A DNA stretch of 16,877 nt from Treponema sp. (lineage in GTDB: Bacteria > Spirochaetota > Spirochaetia > Treponematales > Breznakiellaceae): positions 1 through 16,877 of the forward strand of contig JAIRRU010000009.1 of NCBI GenBank assembly GCA_031255815.1, read 5' to 3'. Position numbers and translations under genes: made by a program. Of the stretch, positions 1 through 8,338 are shown one piece after another (within the stretch, counting starts at the first letter, position 1; each line of letters begins with the position of its first letter). Under the pieces are notes generated by a model. That model did no database searches. It worked only from the letters and a program-made list of their open reading frames with translations, and had not been told where the DNA came from.

Positions 1-51
1 GCCGGCAGTATTACCGCCTGACGGGGCAAAAAGGATTTCAACTTCGTCCAT
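1..51 (-). CDS. Start of an unidentified gene downstream of pncB (cut by left edge)
   Basis: An ATG at 51-49 opens a frame with no stop up to the window edge. The 17 visible residues read MDEVEILFAPSGGNTAG. The ATG lies one base after the pncB stop codon, and a G-run in the last pncB codons (CTGGGGGAT) sits at a suitable distance to act as ribosome binding site, so the gene is probably coupled to pncB. The hydrophobic strand followed by SGGNTA faintly resembles the FMN phosphate loop of flavodoxin-like proteins (S/T-x-T-G-N-T). Seventeen residues are too few to assign a family, and this likeness is only a hint. Confidence 0.45.
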   Translation of the reverse strand, partial: MDEVEILFAPSGGNTAG

Positions 52-52
52 G

Positions 53-1540
53 CTAGCGATCCCCCAGATAGTTCTTGATAAGCTCCAGCTTAAGCTTCCG
101 AAGCCTGTCCGTGAAAGAGACCTTGTACACATGGGGGTTGAGGAGCCGTTTGTAGCTTGAGTCAAATAAATCCAGATCCGCCTCCACATGGGCCTTTATC
201 TCCCTGAGAGCCGGGCCGGGGAGGAGCTCCCCCCTTTCCATCCGGGGTTTGAGCAGTTTTTCCGCGTTTCCGGAAATTTCATGGTAAAAATGCCGGTAGT
301 CCGCGGCGGGATGCCAGAAAGAGTAGCGCCTTCCCTTTTCAAGGAGATCGGGGCCCTCCGGGTCTCCCTCCAGGGTTAGCACGTCCGCCACGGCCATGCC
401 TGCGGGATCCTTGATCCGCCAGACCTGTTTGAGTCCCGGGGCGGTGGTTTTTTCCGGGTTATCGGAAAATTTCATCACCGGGATAAGGCGCCCGCTCCCA
501 TCGTCCCTGGCGGCCAGCTTATAGACCCCGGTAAAGGCCGCATCCGTGCCGCCGGTAACCATCTGGGTGCCTACCCCCCAGGAATTTACCGGCGCCCCGG
601 CTTCCTTGAGGGTGTGGATGATCGCCTCATCCAGATCGTTGGAAACCGTGATCGTGGCCTGGGGAAAACCCGCCTCGTCCAGGAGTTTCCTCACCTCCAC
701 CGAAAGGTAGTGAATATCCCCCGAATCGAGACGGACGCCGAAGTTCCTTCCCTGTTCCGCCAGTTTGCGCCCCGCCTTGATGGCGTTGGGGACGCCGCTT
801 TTCAGGGTATCGTAGGTATCGATAAGGAAGATCGTCCGCTCAGGGTAGATCTCCGCGTAAGCCTGGAAAGCCTCTTCCTCGCCGGGAAAGGCCATGATCC
901 AGGCGTGGGCCATGGTTCCGATAACCGGGATGCCGTAGGTTTTTCCCGCCAGGGTGTTACTGGTTCCCATAGCGCCGCCGATGTAGGCGGCCCTGGCGGC
1001 GGACATGGCCCCGTCCGGCCCCTGGGCGCGGCGGAGGCCGAATTCCAGTACCGAGCCCTTTCCCGCGGCAAGCCAGATCCTGGCGGTCTTGGTGGCGATA
1101 AGGCTCTGGAAGTTGATGATGTTGAGGAGCATCCCCTCGATGATCTGACATTCCACCAGATCGCCGTCCGCCCGGATCAGCGGCTCCTGGGGGAAGACCA
1201 CCGATCCCTCGTCCAAAGCCAGGATGGAGCCGGTAAAGCGGAAGCGGGAAAGGTAATCGAGAAAACCCTCGTCAAAAACCCCAAGCCCCCGGAGGTAGGC
1301 GATGTCTTCAGGCGAATAATGGAAACACTTTAACTTTTCCAGAAAGTCGGCCAGACCCGCGAATATGGTAAAACCCCCGCCGAAGGGCTGCTTGCGGAAG
1401 AACATTTCAAAAACGGCCCGGCGGTTGATATTTTTCTTCCAGTACCCGTGGGCCATGGTGAGGGAATAAAAATCGGTAAAGAGGGCGGAACTGCCGGGAT
1501 ACTGCCCGCCGCCGGGGGAAACTGTTTCGGTACCGGGCAT
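53..1540 (-). CDS. pncB: Nicotinate phosphoribosyltransferase
   Basis: Joins nicotinic acid to the phosphoribosyl group of PRPP, with ATP hydrolysis, giving nicotinate mononucleotide. This is the committing step of the Preiss-Handler NAD salvage route in the cytoplasm. Family signs in the 495 residues are the N-terminal LFTDFYSLTMAHGYW block (20-34), FEFGLRRAQG-type block (166-174), TMAHAW (209-214, with H212 as the expected catalytic phosphohistidine), GVRLDSGD (268-275) and the phosphate-binding GVGTQMVTG (322-330). The length is normal for the bacterial and human NAPRT type. The ATG shares one base with the pncA stop (TGATG). Its own ribosome site is poor (AAGG about 11 bases upstream), so translation probably depends on pncA. 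The start is supported because the conserved N-terminal block begins only 20 residues in. No catalytic defect is visible. Confidence 0.96.
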   Translation of the reverse strand: MPGTETVSPGGGQYPGSSALFTDFYSLTMAHGYWKKNINRRAVFEMFFRKQPFGGGFTIFAGLADFLEKLKCFHYSPEDIAYLRGLGVFDEGFLDYLSRFRFTGSILALDEGSVVFPQEPLIRADGDLVECQIIEGMLLNIINFQSLIATKTARIWLAAGKGSVLEFGLRRAQGPDGAMSAARAAYIGGAMGTSNTLAGKTYGIPVIGTMAHAWIMAFPGEEEAFQAYAEIYPERTIFLIDTYDTLKSGVPNAIKAGRKLAEQGRNFGVRLDSGDIHYLSVEVRKLLDEAGFPQATITVSNDLDEAIIHTLKEAGAPVNSWGVGTQMVTGGTDAAFTGVYKLAARDDGSGRLIPVMKFSDNPEKTTAPGLKQVWRIKDPAGMAVADVLTLEGDPEGPDLLEKGRRYSFWHPAADYRHFYHEISGNAEKLLKPRMERGELLPGPALREIKAHVEADLDLFDSSYKRLLNPHVYKVSFTDRLRKLKLELIKNYLGDR

Positions 1541-2229
1541 CAGCGCAGACCTTGGAGAACTTCTTCCAGGGAGGAGACGAGCACCCCGGCGGCCTTCATG
1601 GATTCAAAGGCCCTCTCAACCGATCCTGCGGGGAAGCCCACCCCCCGGACTGCGTCGCTTAGCACAATAGTCCTGAACCCGCAGCGGGCGGCGTCCAGGG
1701 CGCTGTAGAGGACGCAGTAATCCGTGGCGAGCCCTCCCAGGATCACCGTGTCCAGGGCCAGGCATTTCAGGCAGCCTTCAAGCCCCGTGGGGGTCTTGCG
1801 GTCGTTTTCAAAAAAAGCCGAATAGGAATCAAGACCGGGCCGGAAGCCCTTGCGGATGATCAGGTTCACGTTTTTGAGATCCAGTTTTTCGTGGAAAGCC
1901 GCCCCGGCGCTTCCCCGGACGCAGTGATCCGGCCAGAGCAGCTGCCTTTCCCCGCCGGGGAATTCCAGGGCTTCCCCGGGCTTTTTGCCGTGGGCGGAGG
2001 CGAAGGATACATGCCCCGGCGGATGCCAGTCGGCGGTAGCCGCCACCCATCCTCCCCGCCGCCCGAATTCTTCCGCCAGGGTATTGAGGAGGGGGATAGG
2101 CTCGTCCCCCCTTTCAACCGCCAGGGCTCCGGCGGGAAGCTTTTCCCCGCCCGAAAGGACGTAGGAAGGGCAGAAATCGTTCTGTATATCTATTTCGACA
2201 AGCGCGGTTTTTGAAATATCAATAAGCAT
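1540..2229 (-). CDS. pncA: Nicotinamidase (isochorismatase family)
   Basis: Hydrolyses nicotinamide to nicotinate and ammonia, supplying the substrate of the next gene, pncB. The 229 residues carry the full PncA pattern. The catalytic triad is D14 (in VEIDIQNDFC), K127 (in IIRKGF) and C172 (in GLATDYCV). The metal ligands are D67 and H69 (DWHPPGHVSF) and H102 (WPDHCV). The cis-peptide GLATDYCV region separates this from plain isochorismatase hydrolases that lack the DWHP...WPDHC set. The length is close to that of E. coli and yeast enzymes. The start has a strong ribosome site (GGGGAGGGGG ending 5 bases before the ATG). The gene begins 20 bases after RND permease 2 with no hairpin between, so it may be co-transcribed with the pump genes or use a small promoter at 2247-2275. 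Confidence 0.96.
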   Translation of the reverse strand: MLIDISKTALVEIDIQNDFCPSYVLSGGEKLPAGALAVERGDEPIPLLNTLAEEFGRRGGWVAATADWHPPGHVSFASAHGKKPGEALEFPGGERQLLWPDHCVRGSAGAAFHEKLDLKNVNLIIRKGFRPGLDSYSAFFENDRKTPTGLEGCLKCLALDTVILGGLATDYCVLYSALDAARCGFRTIVLSDAVRGVGFPAGSVERAFESMKAAGVLVSSLEEVLQGLR

Positions 2230-2246
2230 GAAAACCCCCTCCCCTT

Positions 2247-2275
2247 ATATTAATGGGGAGCGGGGGGCAGGGCAA
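2247..2275 (-). promoter_or_regulatory. Possible internal promoter ahead of pncA
   Basis: Read on the minus strand, TTGCCC (2275-2270) is followed by a 17-base spacer and TAATAT (2252-2247). Each box matches four of six sigma-70 consensus bases, and the spacing is ideal. The start point would be about 11 bases before the pncA ATG, leaving just the ribosome site as leader. This is a pattern match in the last codons of the RND gene and could be chance. Confidence 0.3.
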
Positions 2276-5200
2276 TACCGCGCCCCTGCCGGCCGTACAG
2301 AGCCGGAAACAGGAGAAGCGCGGCAAGCAGGGATCCCGCCGTCCCCCAGAGGATGCTCCGGGCCAGGGCTACGGGGAAGCCTTCCCCTCCCATGAGGGCA
2401 AGAGGCGCCGCTCCGGCTATCCCGGTAAGGGAGGTGGTAAGGATGCTTTGAATTTTTTCCCGCACCCGGAACTGAACCGCCCTTAAACGGGCGCCTTCGA
2501 TGTAGATGGCGTTATTAACACTGAGGCCGCTTATCACTACCAGGGCCGCCATGTCGCCCGTTTCCAGGGGGCTTTGGGAGAGAAATTTTACCAGAAGGGG
2601 AACCGCGCAGGAGACGGGGATAATCGAGGCGGTACGAAGGGCGTTTTTCCACTTTTCCGTAAGGCAGAGAAGGACAAGAAAGATCCCCGCGGCGCTCCCC
2701 AGGAAGGCGAGAAAGAGGATCCGGTACTGGGCCTCAAGGAGTTCCAGATCCCGGGAGAGGAGGTAGCCGTAGCCCCTTAGGGCCGGATCTTTTGCGGCGG
2801 ATTCCTCCAGGGCCGTCCTTACCGCCCGGGCGGCCTGGCTGGAACTGGGGGCCCGGAGGTGGACGGTGAAGTAAGCCGCCCTTCTCCCGTCCCGGCGGTA
2901 TATTTTTCCGGCCCCCGGCCTTTCCCGCAGCTCTCCCAGGGTTTCAAGCCTGAGCGCCCCGGCGGGGGAGGGGACGGGGAGATCCGCAATCCGGGAGAGG
3001 GAACTGTCCCGCGCCCCCATCCCCACCAGGCGTATGTCCGTTTCCCTTCCCCCCTGCAGCCGCTTGCCGATTACCGGGCCGAATACGGTCCAGCGCAGAT
3101 CCCTTGCCAGGTCCCGCAGCCTGAGCCCGGCCCTTGCCAGGCTGTCCCGGCAGGGGACAAATTCCACCGCCTGTTCGGCCTCCTTGAAGTTTAAAACCGC
3201 CTGGACATAGCCGGGGATAGCGGGCATGGCCGCGGCGCCCCTTTTCGCCATCTCCCTGCAGATCCCCGCCTCGTCACCCACGGCGGCCGCCTCGATTTCC
3301 CATACGGTCTCCCGCAGGGCTCCTCTTCCGGATCTTCCCGCGGGGAATATGCCGGCCCCGCCCCCTTCCGCGTCGGGCACGTAGAGGAAACCTGCCCCCG
3401 CCCGGGGGGCAAGGGCGGAGAGGGCCCCGGCAAGAGCGGCGCGGCTGGTTTTCCGTTCGTCGAAACCTATCTCCAGTTCCCCGGTTCCCTTCCGGCTTTC
3501 AAGACGGACGTAGCGGATCCCCTCTTCCCTCCGGATCAGATCCGGCAGATCCTTCAGATCCCGGTCCACCGATTCGCCTGATTTTTCGCTTTCGTATTCC
3601 ACCGAGGCGTAGAGAACCTGATCCCGGCTGTCAAGGCTGATGTTCTTCCCGGAAATGAAAAAGAGGGCGGGGGAGAGGGCGGCGAAACAGGCGTAGATCA
3701 GGATCATTACCCTCCGGCGTTCCAGGCTGAAAAGACAGCAGCGCCAGGAGAGGCGGGTGTAGAGGGCCTTTATCCGGCGGAAAAGTTTTGCGGGGAAAAG
3801 GCTTTTTCTTAACGGGGGTTCTCCTTCCCCGTCCTGAAAGAGAAAACCGGAAAAAAAGAAAACCGAAAGGACAAGGGAATTGCAGAGCATGGCCATGATC
3901 GCCAGGGCTACCTTGCGGATCCCCGGCACGATCGAATCAAGAAAGTACAGGGGCAGGATCACCAGGAAGGTGGTAAGGGTTGAGGCGGCTATCTCCCCCA
4001 GGAGGCCGGGAAGGACGGCCCGGTAACGGGGCAGGCTGCCTTCCCGTTCCGAGAGGGAGGCTATGACCAGGCAGGGATCTACGATAAGCCCCAGGGAGAT
4101 CGAAATGCCCGAAAGGAGGTTCTCGTCCGCTTTGACCGAAACGATGCGGAGAAGCGCGAGAGACCAGAGGATATCCGCGCCGATGAACAGGAGGATTAAG
4201 GCCAGGGTCTTCGGGCGGGTGAAAAACAGGGGGATGATGAGCAGTACCGCCAGGACGCTCTGGAAGATAGCCTTTTGCACCCCCCGGATTGCCGATTCAA
4301 GAAAGCTCCCCCTATCCCGCAGTATGGTTACCGACGGCGGCGGCCCGGCTTCCGCCCCGGCCCCCGACGGCGCTTCCAGCACCCTCCTGCATTCCCGGGA
4401 AAGGGCTACGATGTCCGCGGAAGAAGCGGCCACAATATCAATGCCGACGCACTCCTCCCCGTTTATCCTGATGATCTCCCGCTTTTCCCTCGGCGAGATC
4501 CCCGCCCGGGCAAAGTACTCCAAGGCGCTCAGCTTCTCCCCGGTTCTGACCGGAAGTTTTTTGAGTTCCTCCGGGAAGGATCCGGCGGCGGAGAGCCCGG
4601 CCCCCTCCTCCCGGCCCCCCGCCGGATCTCCCAGCCTGGTTTTGAAAGTTACGGCCCTGTCCCGTTCTTTCCCCCGGATGCTTCCCCCGGGGCTGAGGAT
4701 GTTGGCGTCCTGCACCACCCTGCCCAGGGCTTCCGGGTTTATCCCCCGGGCGGCGGTTTTTCCCGGATCGAATTCCACCAGGATCTCCGTCTGGGTTCCG
4801 CCTGAAACGATGACCTCGGCGATACCGTCCAGGTTTTCCAGTTCCCTTTTAAGCCGATCTTCCGCGTATAAGCGCGCCCGCTCAAGATCCCCCGGCGCGA
4901 ATACCGCCGCGCTGAGGAAGGATCTCTGCCCCGATTCGGCGGAGAAGATCCTGGGTTTCTGTACCGCGGCGGGAAGGCTTGAGTACAGGGTGTCCACCGC
5001 GTCCCTCAAGGCCAGGTAGAGGCTTTTCCCGTCGCTGTTCCGGTCGAAGTATACGGAACTTAGCGATTTTCCGTATTCGCTTACCGAACGGATCTCGTAG
5101 ATACCCCCCAGGCCGGAAATTTTTTCTTCCAGAGGAATGGTAATGAGCCGCTCCATTTCCGTCTCGTCCATGCCGAAATACTCAAAACGAACGCTGTATA

Positions 5201-5339
5201 CCCGGTACCTTCCCTCCCTGGATTCCCCCAGCTCCTCCTGCCTGAGAATATAGACGCAGAGCACGGAGACGATGACAAAGGCAAAGACCGGCGCGGCGGG
5301 GCGCGGGAGCCCTGAACGCGGGGGAAGGACTCTTTTCAT
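2250..5339 (-). CDS. RND-family efflux permease, second of a pair
   Basis: Inner-membrane RND transporter subunit (AcrB/MdtC/CusA superfamily) that would move a substrate from the periplasm or outer leaflet into the adaptor and TolC channel. The 1029 residues show the expected duplicated plan: TM1 (about 16-33), a periplasmic porter part, a TM2-TM6 bundle (about 358-500), TM7 (about 543-562), a second porter part, and TM8-TM12 (about 872-1012). Relay residues are unusual. TM4 reads GLIVDPCLV, so D421 replaces the first Asp of the usual DD pair and Pro the second. TM10 reads GLSVNNAIYIE with Asn where AcrB has Lys940. The TM11 entry IQSILTTS has Gln where AcrB has Arg971. I chose the ATG at 5339 over one 11 codons upstream because it forms an ATGA overlap with the preceding stop and has a GGAGG six bases before it. 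Substrate is unknown. It may form a mixed trimer with the preceding permease. Confidence 0.9.
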   Translation of the reverse strand: MKRVLPPRSGLPRPAAPVFAFVIVSVLCVYILRQEELGESREGRYRVYSVRFEYFGMDETEMERLITIPLEEKISGLGGIYEIRSVSEYGKSLSSVYFDRNSDGKSLYLALRDAVDTLYSSLPAAVQKPRIFSAESGQRSFLSAAVFAPGDLERARLYAEDRLKRELENLDGIAEVIVSGGTQTEILVEFDPGKTAARGINPEALGRVVQDANILSPGGSIRGKERDRAVTFKTRLGDPAGGREEGAGLSAAGSFPEELKKLPVRTGEKLSALEYFARAGISPREKREIIRINGEECVGIDIVAASSADIVALSRECRRVLEAPSGAGAEAGPPPSVTILRDRGSFLESAIRGVQKAIFQSVLAVLLIIPLFFTRPKTLALILLFIGADILWSLALLRIVSVKADENLLSGISISLGLIVDPCLVIASLSEREGSLPRYRAVLPGLLGEIAASTLTTFLVILPLYFLDSIVPGIRKVALAIMAMLCNSLVLSVFFFSGFLFQDGEGEPPLRKSLFPAKLFRRIKALYTRLSWRCCLFSLERRRVMILIYACFAALSPALFFISGKNISLDSRDQVLYASVEYESEKSGESVDRDLKDLPDLIRREEGIRYVRLESRKGTGELEIGFDERKTSRAALAGALSALAPRAGAGFLYVPDAEGGGAGIFPAGRSGRGALRETVWEIEAAAVGDEAGICREMAKRGAAAMPAIPGYVQAVLNFKEAEQAVEFVPCRDSLARAGLRLRDLARDLRWTVFGPVIGKRLQGGRETDIRLVGMGARDSSLSRIADLPVPSPAGALRLETLGELRERPGAGKIYRRDGRRAAYFTVHLRAPSSSQAARAVRTALEESAAKDPALRGYGYLLSRDLELLEAQYRILFLAFLGSAAGIFLVLLCLTEKWKNALRTASIIPVSCAVPLLVKFLSQSPLETGDMAALVVISGLSVNNAIYIEGARLRAVQFRVREKIQSILTTSLTGIAGAAPLALMGGEGFPVALARSILWGTAGSLLAALLLFPALYGRQGRGIALPPAPH

Positions 5340-8338
5340 TCCCGGCCTCCGGGAAGGGCGGAGGCCAAGCATACCGGCACTACCGTAAGAACCATAACCA
5401 GGGAACAGCTGAGGCCCCCGATGAGCGCGACGGCCAGGGAGGCCTGGGCGTTTATCCCCAGGGGATCGGCGGCGAAGGGGAGGAGGGCGATAAGGGTAGT
5501 CAGGTTGGTAATCAGGATGGCCCGCAGTTTTTTCGCGCAGTTTCCGGCTATCCCGCCGGAATCCGCCCCCTTGCCGGAACCTTCGCCGGAACCCTTGCGG
5601 GAATCCGCCCCCGGGTCTTTACCGGGATCCTGAGCGGCGCAGGATTCGTAAAGAAGAATGGAGTTGTTTATCGAAATGCCGAAGAGGGTGATTAGGGCGA
5701 TAACACTATTACTGTCCAGGGAATGGCGGGTAAGGAGGAGGGAGATGAAGGCGCCGGAGCAGGCCGGGGGAATGGCGCTCAGGAGCAGCAGGGGAACGCT
5801 GAGGGATTCGAATTGGGCCCCCATGCCCAGGTAGAGAAGAACCCCGGTAACTATGAGGAGGAACAGGCCGTTTTTCGTCATTTCGTCGATATCCGCCCTG
5901 CCGGGGGAGACCAGATCGAGACCCTCCCCCTTCAAGGGGGCTCCCCGGATCTCTTTCGCGTCCCTCCGGTTGTAACGGAACAGCACCTTCTCGTTTTTTT
6001 CCTCGGTAAAAGAACCGAGGAAGCGCAGGGGAAGGGCGCCTTCCTCCGCCGTTCCGGGGATAAGGATGTTTTGCAGATCCTCAAGGGAGCCCATGTCCTG
6101 ATCCCGCAGTTTTACTAAAAGGGGAATCTCTCTGCCTTCCTCGTAGTAGGACGAGGCGTATATCCCTTCCAGACTGTCCCTGGCCGCGGAGGCGGCGTAG
6201 CGGGCGCTTACGGAGAAGCGGGAAAGGGCGAGCCGGTCGGGACTAAACACCGGCCCGCTGCGGAGGGCGTCCGGGGCAAAGCCCAGGCCCCCGCCAAGGG
6301 CCTCCGCCTGGGTTCTGGCCTCTTCCGGGCTTCCCGCCCGCAGAATTGTCAGATCCCCTTTCAGATCCAGAAGCCGGGAGAGGAGGTCGCGGGATTTCCC
6401 GAAGGAGATCCGGTAAGAACCGCCCGCGAAAAGGGCGGCGATTTTCTCCCGCCCCTTTTCGGCGTCAATGCCGAGCTTTGCGGTGATACGGAGTTTTTCA
6501 AAACCCTCGTCCAGCAAGGCGAGGCTTTGATAGTCGTCGTGTTCAAGGCCGCCCGATATTTCCAGCGTCCTGATCCAGGTTTCCTTCCGGAGTTCCCGGT
6601 ATATCCCGACAGCCGAGCGGCGCATGGCCTCAAGGTTCGTGCCCGGGGGGAAGTCCATTTCCCAGGACAGGGTCTTTGAGGAAAGCTCCGGCAGGAGGCG
6701 GCGCTCGATGAAAAAGAAGGACAGGGCCCCGGCCAGCAGGCAGAGGGCCAGGGGGATAAGGGCGTAACGGGGTTTCTTCAAGAGGCGGAGCAGCAGTTTT
6801 TCGTATTTTTCCGCTGCCAGGGCGATTCGGGAATTTCCGGCAGGCCTGTTTCCCGCCGGGCCGGGGAGAAAAACCGAAAGGGCGGGGATGTAGGTAAAGG
6901 AGAGGAGGCAGGAACACGATATGGAAGCGATAAGCCCTATGGCCATTCCGGTAAAGAGTTCCCCCAGGAGGCCCCCGATGAAAAAAACCGGAGTAAAGAC
7001 TATGGCCGTGCTGAAGGAGGAAGCGGAATTTGACAGGATCGTAGCTTCCGCCCCCCGCGCGATTAGCGTCTCCAGGGGCCCGGCTGTTTTCCGCCCCAGT
7101 TCCCTCTGGATGCTTTCCGCCGTTACCGCGCCCGCGTCTATTACCATGCCGATACCAGTGGAAACGCCCGAAAGGGACATGACGTTAAGGCTCTGCCCGC
7201 AGAGTTTTAAAACAAAGAACGCGAAAAGGGCGGAGAGGGGGATGATCCCCGTGATAACCAGGGATAATCTGAGCGAGCGGAAAAACAGGTATACTACCGC
7301 CCCGGCGGCAAGGACGGAGGCCAGGGCCGAGAAAAGGAGGGACAGGAGGGATTCGCTTACCGAATCGGCGGTATTGAAACTTATTTCAAAATCGTACCAC
7401 TTGCCGTAGAGGTTTTTGAGGATCCCGATTTCCCTTTTTACCCCGGCGGAAAGGGGGAGGGGGCTTGCCCCCGCCTTTTTCCTGATGCCTATTCTCACGG
7501 CCTCCATGCCCTTGTAGAGGAAAAAGGCTTCCCTCCGCCGGTTCGTCCGTACCAGATCCGCCAGATCCCCCGCCCGGACGAGCCCCCCTTCGTTGTAAAT
7601 AAGGGGAGTGTCCCCAATCTCCTCCTGGGTTTTCCAGAGCCCCGCCGTTTTGACGCCGAGTTCCTTCTCCCCCTCCCGGATAGTCCCCGCCGGATACTCG
7701 AAATTCGCGGCGGCCACGATTTCCGCGGCATCCGACAGGCTGAGCCCCCTGGCTTCCAGGGCGGCCCGGTGAAAACGAAGCTGTATTTCCTCCTCTTCCC
7801 CCCCGGAGACGGAAACCCCCGCGGTTCCGGAAAGCCGCTGGAGCCGGGGTTTAATGTCCGTCTCGGCGATATGCCTCCCGTAACGCAGATCCCCGTCCAG
7901 CGGTATGAGGATAAGGGTGATGTCGTCCGTCCGGGCCGAATCGTTCCGGAACACCCGGGGTTTCATACAGCCTGAAGGGAGGCTCTCGTAGCAGATGTCG
8001 ATAAGCTCCCTGCTTTCCGTCAGGGCCAGCTCTATGTCGCTTCCCCAGTGCAGTTCCAGGGAGAGCAGGGAAAGACCGTCCCTGCTTACCGAGGACGAAG
8101 ACTTGAGCCCTCTGAGGGAGGCAAAGGTATCCTCCAGGACTATGCTTACCATGGAACGCATCTCCGCGGCGGAAACCCCCGGATACTCAGCCGCCACCAG
8201 GAGGTTCCGGGAACTCATGACCGGCAGAAAATCTACCGGGAGGATGAAGGCGCAGAGGAGGCCCAGGAGGCTCAGGGCCGTCAGGGCGGAAAGCACCGAT
8301 ACCGGATGGCGTACCGAAAAACGGATGAGCGCCTTCAT
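5336..8338 (-). CDS. RND-family efflux permease, first of a pair
   Basis: Inner-membrane, proton-driven RND permease; the substrate cannot be read from sequence. The 1000 residues follow the AcrB layout: TM1 (about 11-34), porter half 1, TM2-TM6 (about 330-490), TM7 (about 524-544), porter half 2, TM8-TM12 (about 822-993). Family marks include EYPGVSAAEM (51-60) and the typical TTLIALLPFA-like TM11. TM4 has GMVIDAGAV, so D401 is kept but the second Asp of the usual pair is Ala, as in CusA-type pumps. TM10 has GISINNSILLYE with Asn at the AcrB Lys940 site, while R939 fits the AcrB Arg971 site. A Gly/Ser/Asp/Lys-rich insert (904-929) lies in the cytoplasmic loop after TM10. The ATG shares one base with the stop of the Ig-like lipoprotein gene (TAATG) and lacks a good ribosome site, implying coupled translation. 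Confidence 0.93.
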   Translation of the reverse strand: MKALIRFSVRHPVSVLSALTALSLLGLLCAFILPVDFLPVMSSRNLLVAAEYPGVSAAEMRSMVSIVLEDTFASLRGLKSSSSVSRDGLSLLSLELHWGSDIELALTESRELIDICYESLPSGCMKPRVFRNDSARTDDITLILIPLDGDLRYGRHIAETDIKPRLQRLSGTAGVSVSGGEEEEIQLRFHRAALEARGLSLSDAAEIVAAANFEYPAGTIREGEKELGVKTAGLWKTQEEIGDTPLIYNEGGLVRAGDLADLVRTNRRREAFFLYKGMEAVRIGIRKKAGASPLPLSAGVKREIGILKNLYGKWYDFEISFNTADSVSESLLSLLFSALASVLAAGAVVYLFFRSLRLSLVITGIIPLSALFAFFVLKLCGQSLNVMSLSGVSTGIGMVIDAGAVTAESIQRELGRKTAGPLETLIARGAEATILSNSASSFSTAIVFTPVFFIGGLLGELFTGMAIGLIASISCSCLLSFTYIPALSVFLPGPAGNRPAGNSRIALAAEKYEKLLLRLLKKPRYALIPLALCLLAGALSFFFIERRLLPELSSKTLSWEMDFPPGTNLEAMRRSAVGIYRELRKETWIRTLEISGGLEHDDYQSLALLDEGFEKLRITAKLGIDAEKGREKIAALFAGGSYRISFGKSRDLLSRLLDLKGDLTILRAGSPEEARTQAEALGGGLGFAPDALRSGPVFSPDRLALSRFSVSARYAASAARDSLEGIYASSYYEEGREIPLLVKLRDQDMGSLEDLQNILIPGTAEEGALPLRFLGSFTEEKNEKVLFRYNRRDAKEIRGAPLKGEGLDLVSPGRADIDEMTKNGLFLLIVTGVLLYLGMGAQFESLSVPLLLLSAIPPACSGAFISLLLTRHSLDSNSVIALITLFGISINNSILLYESCAAQDPGKDPGADSRKGSGEGSGKGADSGGIAGNCAKKLRAILITNLTTLIALLPFAADPLGINAQASLAVALIGGLSCSLVMVLTVVPVCLASALPGGRE
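5552..5629 (-). repeat. Degenerate in-frame repeat coding a low-complexity loop
   Basis: Inside RND permease 1, a 13-base direct repeat (GGAATCCGCCCCC on the plus strand) occurs at 5558-5570 and 5600-5612, 42 bases apart, which is exactly 14 codons. Between them GCCGGAACC occurs at 5573-5581 and again at 5585-5593, 12 bases apart. The repeats are in frame and encode a Gly/Ser/Asp/Lys-rich stretch (residues 904-929) in the cytoplasmic loop between TM10 and TM11. The pattern looks like growth by replication slippage. Confidence 0.65.

Noticed and set aside
614..1333. Plus-strand open frame of 239 codons
   Set aside because: It is antisense to pncB, whose catalytic motifs are intact, and has no ribosome site or recognisable domain.
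2230..2249. Terminator between permease 2 and pncA
   Set aside because: The 20-base gap has no inverted repeat; it holds only a purine-rich ribosome site and a few A/T bases.
4063..5019. Plus-strand open frame of 318 codons
   Set aside because: It lies wholly opposite the RND permease 2 gene, is rich in Ser, Arg and Pro with no family motif, and is the kind of long antisense frame that GC-rich coding DNA produces.
2250..5339. Permease 2 as a degraded pseudogene because of missing relay residues
   Set aside because: The frame is intact over 1029 codons with all transmembrane segments and both porter halves, so functional change fits better than decay.
5552..5629. CRISPR-like or mobile repeat
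   Set aside because: The repeats are short, imperfect, in frame within a coding region and have no regular spacers or terminal inverted repeats.
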